From NCBI GenBank assembly GCA_030530185.1, contig JAUMVL010000121.1, forward strand, positions 1 to 5,477: a stretch of 5,477 nucleotides of DNA. The letters are read 5' to 3'. The notes beneath the pieces were generated by a model. The model was not told the DNA's origin. It made no database searches and saw only the letters and a program-made list of their open reading frames with translations. The position numbers and the translations under genes were made by a program. Origin of the DNA: Clostridia bacterium (GTDB lineage: Bacteria; Bacillota; Clostridia; Christensenellales; CAG-138). Shown here piece after piece: positions 4,225-5,477 of this stretch. Each line of letters starts with the position of its first letter. Position 1 is the stretch's first letter.

Positions 4225-4331
4225 ACTTAAAAAAAGTTTATCTTTTGCAGAGCGTGATTGCACTTGTGTGGTTAGGCTCTGATTTTCTTTATAGCCTCCC
4301 ACGCACCGCGAACCCTGGGAGGTTATTTTTT
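4225..4331 (+). ncRNA. Putative small RNA next to the Abi gene
   Basis: A promoter, about 107 bases without coding potential and a strong terminator form a complete small-RNA gene. Predicted parts: a short 5' hairpin ACTT/AAGT (4225-4228 with 4234-4237); a stem CAGAGC/GCTCTG (4248-4253 with 4276-4281) closing a 22-base loop; then the terminator stem. In read-through from abi, TAATCACAC (4218-4226) can pair with GTGTGGTTA (4266-4274), nine pairs including one G-U, which with the 6-bp stem makes an H-type pseudoknot. From memory, a structured 'abiF RNA' occurs beside abiF-like genes; I cannot confirm this is it. Most likely role: RNA partner or antitoxin of the HEPN protein. Alternative: a leader that controls the integrase. 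Confidence 0.55.
4291..4331 (+). terminator. Intrinsic terminator of the small RNA
   Basis: An 11-bp stem (4291-4301 with 4316-4326, one G-U pair; core CCTCCCA/TGGGAGG) with a 14-base loop, followed by TTTTT. It ends only 8 bases before the integrase ATG, so it should also limit read-through into the integrase. Its 3' arm contains GGGAGG, the only Shine-Dalgarno-like sequence near that gene. Confidence 0.88.
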
Positions 4332-4339
4332 ATCGTTTT

Positions 4340-5425
4340 ATGATCTGTAAGTATTGCAAAAAAGAAATTGAAAACGACAGCGTCTACTGTCGGTTCTGCG
4401 GCGAGAGGGTTATTCGCGCGCGAAAAAAAGCAAAGGATCAGATCTCCGTACCGGCACCGGTGCAGACGCCCGAGGGAAAGTATCGCGGCCGTCTGATGGT
4501 TAAAGGGCAACGGGTCTACGTGACCGAAGGCACCGAAGCGGCGTACTATGTCCGCGCCCGTGCCGTGAAAGCCGGGCTGATCGAGCAGGATAAATCCATG
4601 CCGAAGGACATCCTGCGCAATCTCGTCGAGAAGTATATCGATGATAACGCTGCCGTTCTGTCCCCATCCACTGTGGCGTCCTACAAAAGTCTTATGCGGA
4701 ATGCTTTCCCGGCATACATGGGCCAAAGTATCTCCGTTATCCCCTGGCAAAAGGCCGTATCTGATGAAACAGAACGCGCTTCCGCGAAGACGGTTCGGAA
4801 CGGCTGGCGTCTGGTTACGGCGTCGCTGAAATACGCAAAGCAGTCAATCCCGACGGTGAGCCTTCCGAAGATCGTCCGCAATGAACGTACGTTTCTCGAT
4901 TACGAACAGATCCAGCGGTTCATTTCCGCGATCAAAGGCGATCCCTGCGAACTGACCTATCTGCTTGCGCTGCATTCCTTGCGGCTCTCCGAGATCCTGG
5001 CGCTTCGGTCCGATTCAATTTCCGATAACATGATCTATGTGCGTGGCGCTATGGTTCGTGCTGCCGGCGGTCAATTTATTCGCAAGGACCTGAACAAAAC
5101 CGAGCTATCAAGGCGTGACATTCCTGTTATGATTTCACGTATAAACAAGCTGCGTCAGCGGCTACCGATCTCCCTGAATGATAAAACATTCAACGATCAT
5201 CTGCGGAAGATCTGCCGTGATCACAATCTCCCTGATATAACGCTGCACTGTCTGCGGCATTCGTTCGCTTCCCTGGCGTATCATCTGCGCTGGACGGAGA
5301 AAAGCGTCATGCAGCTCGGTGGATGGTCGACGCCCGACGTCGTACACTCGATCTATACGCACCTATCCTCGAAGGAGATCAACGAGGACGTAGAACGCAT
5401 GCGCGCCTTTTACACGCAAGATTGA
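4340..5425 (+). CDS. int: Tyrosine recombinase (phage integrase) with N-terminal zinc ribbon
   Basis: A 361-aa site-specific recombinase that would insert and excise the element. A zinc ribbon is at the extreme N-terminus (C3-x2-C6, C17-x2-C20). Next comes an arm-type DNA-binding segment (about 46-82, EGKYRGRLMVKGQRVYVTEG...A). The SAM-like core-binding domain is at about 87-168. The catalytic domain from about 184 carries R215 (LHSLRLSE), K253 (NKTE), H303 and R306 (LHCLRH), W329 in GGW at the His/Trp position, and nucleophile Y339 (SIYTH). All active-site residues are present, so it should be functional. The start is fixed by the zinc ribbon, yet no proper ribosome binding site precedes it: GGGAGG is 17 bases upstream, inside a terminator stem. 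Its position at the end of the lysogenic strand, pointing outward, is typical next to an attachment site. Confidence 0.95.
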   Translation: MICKYCKKEIENDSVYCRFCGERVIRARKKAKDQISVPAPVQTPEGKYRGRLMVKGQRVYVTEGTEAAYYVRARAVKAGLIEQDKSMPKDILRNLVEKYIDDNAAVLSPSTVASYKSLMRNAFPAYMGQSISVIPWQKAVSDETERASAKTVRNGWRLVTASLKYAKQSIPTVSLPKIVRNERTFLDYEQIQRFISAIKGDPCELTYLLALHSLRLSEILALRSDSISDNMIYVRGAMVRAAGGQFIRKDLNKTELSRRDIPVMISRINKLRQRLPISLNDKTFNDHLRKICRDHNLPDITLHCLRHSFASLAYHLRWTEKSVMQLGGWSTPDVVHSIYTHLSSKEINEDVERMRAFYTQD

Positions 5426-5439
5426 GCCGATTAGCTGTA

Positions 5440-5468
5440 GGCAAATTCATGGGCAAAAATGCCATTTA
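5440..5468 (+). terminator. Weak hairpin behind the integrase; possible attachment region
   Basis: ATGG-G-CA (5449-5455) pairs with TGCCAT (5460-5465) around AAAA with one bulged G, followed by TT. It may end integrase transcription. GGCAAA occurs twice (5440-5445, 5452-5457), the sort of short repeat found near integrase binding sites. The attachment site itself cannot be recognised without the other prophage end. Confidence 0.3.
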
Positions 5469-5477
5469 AGACCACCT

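Overview
The window looks like the lysogeny-control end of a prophage (or a phage-like integrative element) in a Firmicute, probably a Clostridia- or Negativicutes-type host. The reasons are strong AAGGAGG-type ribosome binding sites before most genes, moderately high GC in most genes, a divergent CI/Cro-type switch, a tRNA among small early genes, and a tyrosine integrase at the far end. The genus cannot be fixed from sequence alone.

Layout. The minus strand, read from 2344 down to 1, is the early (lytic) operon. It runs: promoter 2316-2344; a small Cro-like HTH protein (2063-2287); a phage-borne tRNA with a CAT anticodon (1924-2000); a 146-aa protein with a Cys cluster (1458-1898); a 51-aa membrane protein (1306-1461); a 101-aa protein (987-1292); an 85-aa HTH protein (719-976); an unusual non-coding array of six strong inverted repeats (394-714); and a gene running off the left edge (1-361).

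The plus strand, read from 2385 to 5425, is the lysogenic side. It holds a consensus extended -10 promoter; a CI/LexA-type self-cleaving repressor (2457-3116); a structured leader (3118-3216); an Abi_2/AbiD-AbiF-type HEPN protein (3247-4212); a probable small-RNA gene with its own TTGACA promoter and a strong terminator (4190-4331); and a zinc-ribbon tyrosine integrase (4340-5425).

How they work together. The repressor and the Cro-like protein should compete at operators in 2288-2456 and so set lysis against lysogeny. The Abi protein sits on the lysogenic strand, is visibly more AT-rich than its neighbours, and is best read as defence cargo expressed by the prophage. The compact RNA gene directly behind it makes a HEPN RNase plus non-coding RNA pair plausible, that is, a toxin with an RNA antitoxin or guide-like partner. 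The two least-explained elements are this Abi/ncRNA unit and the six-hairpin array at 394-714.
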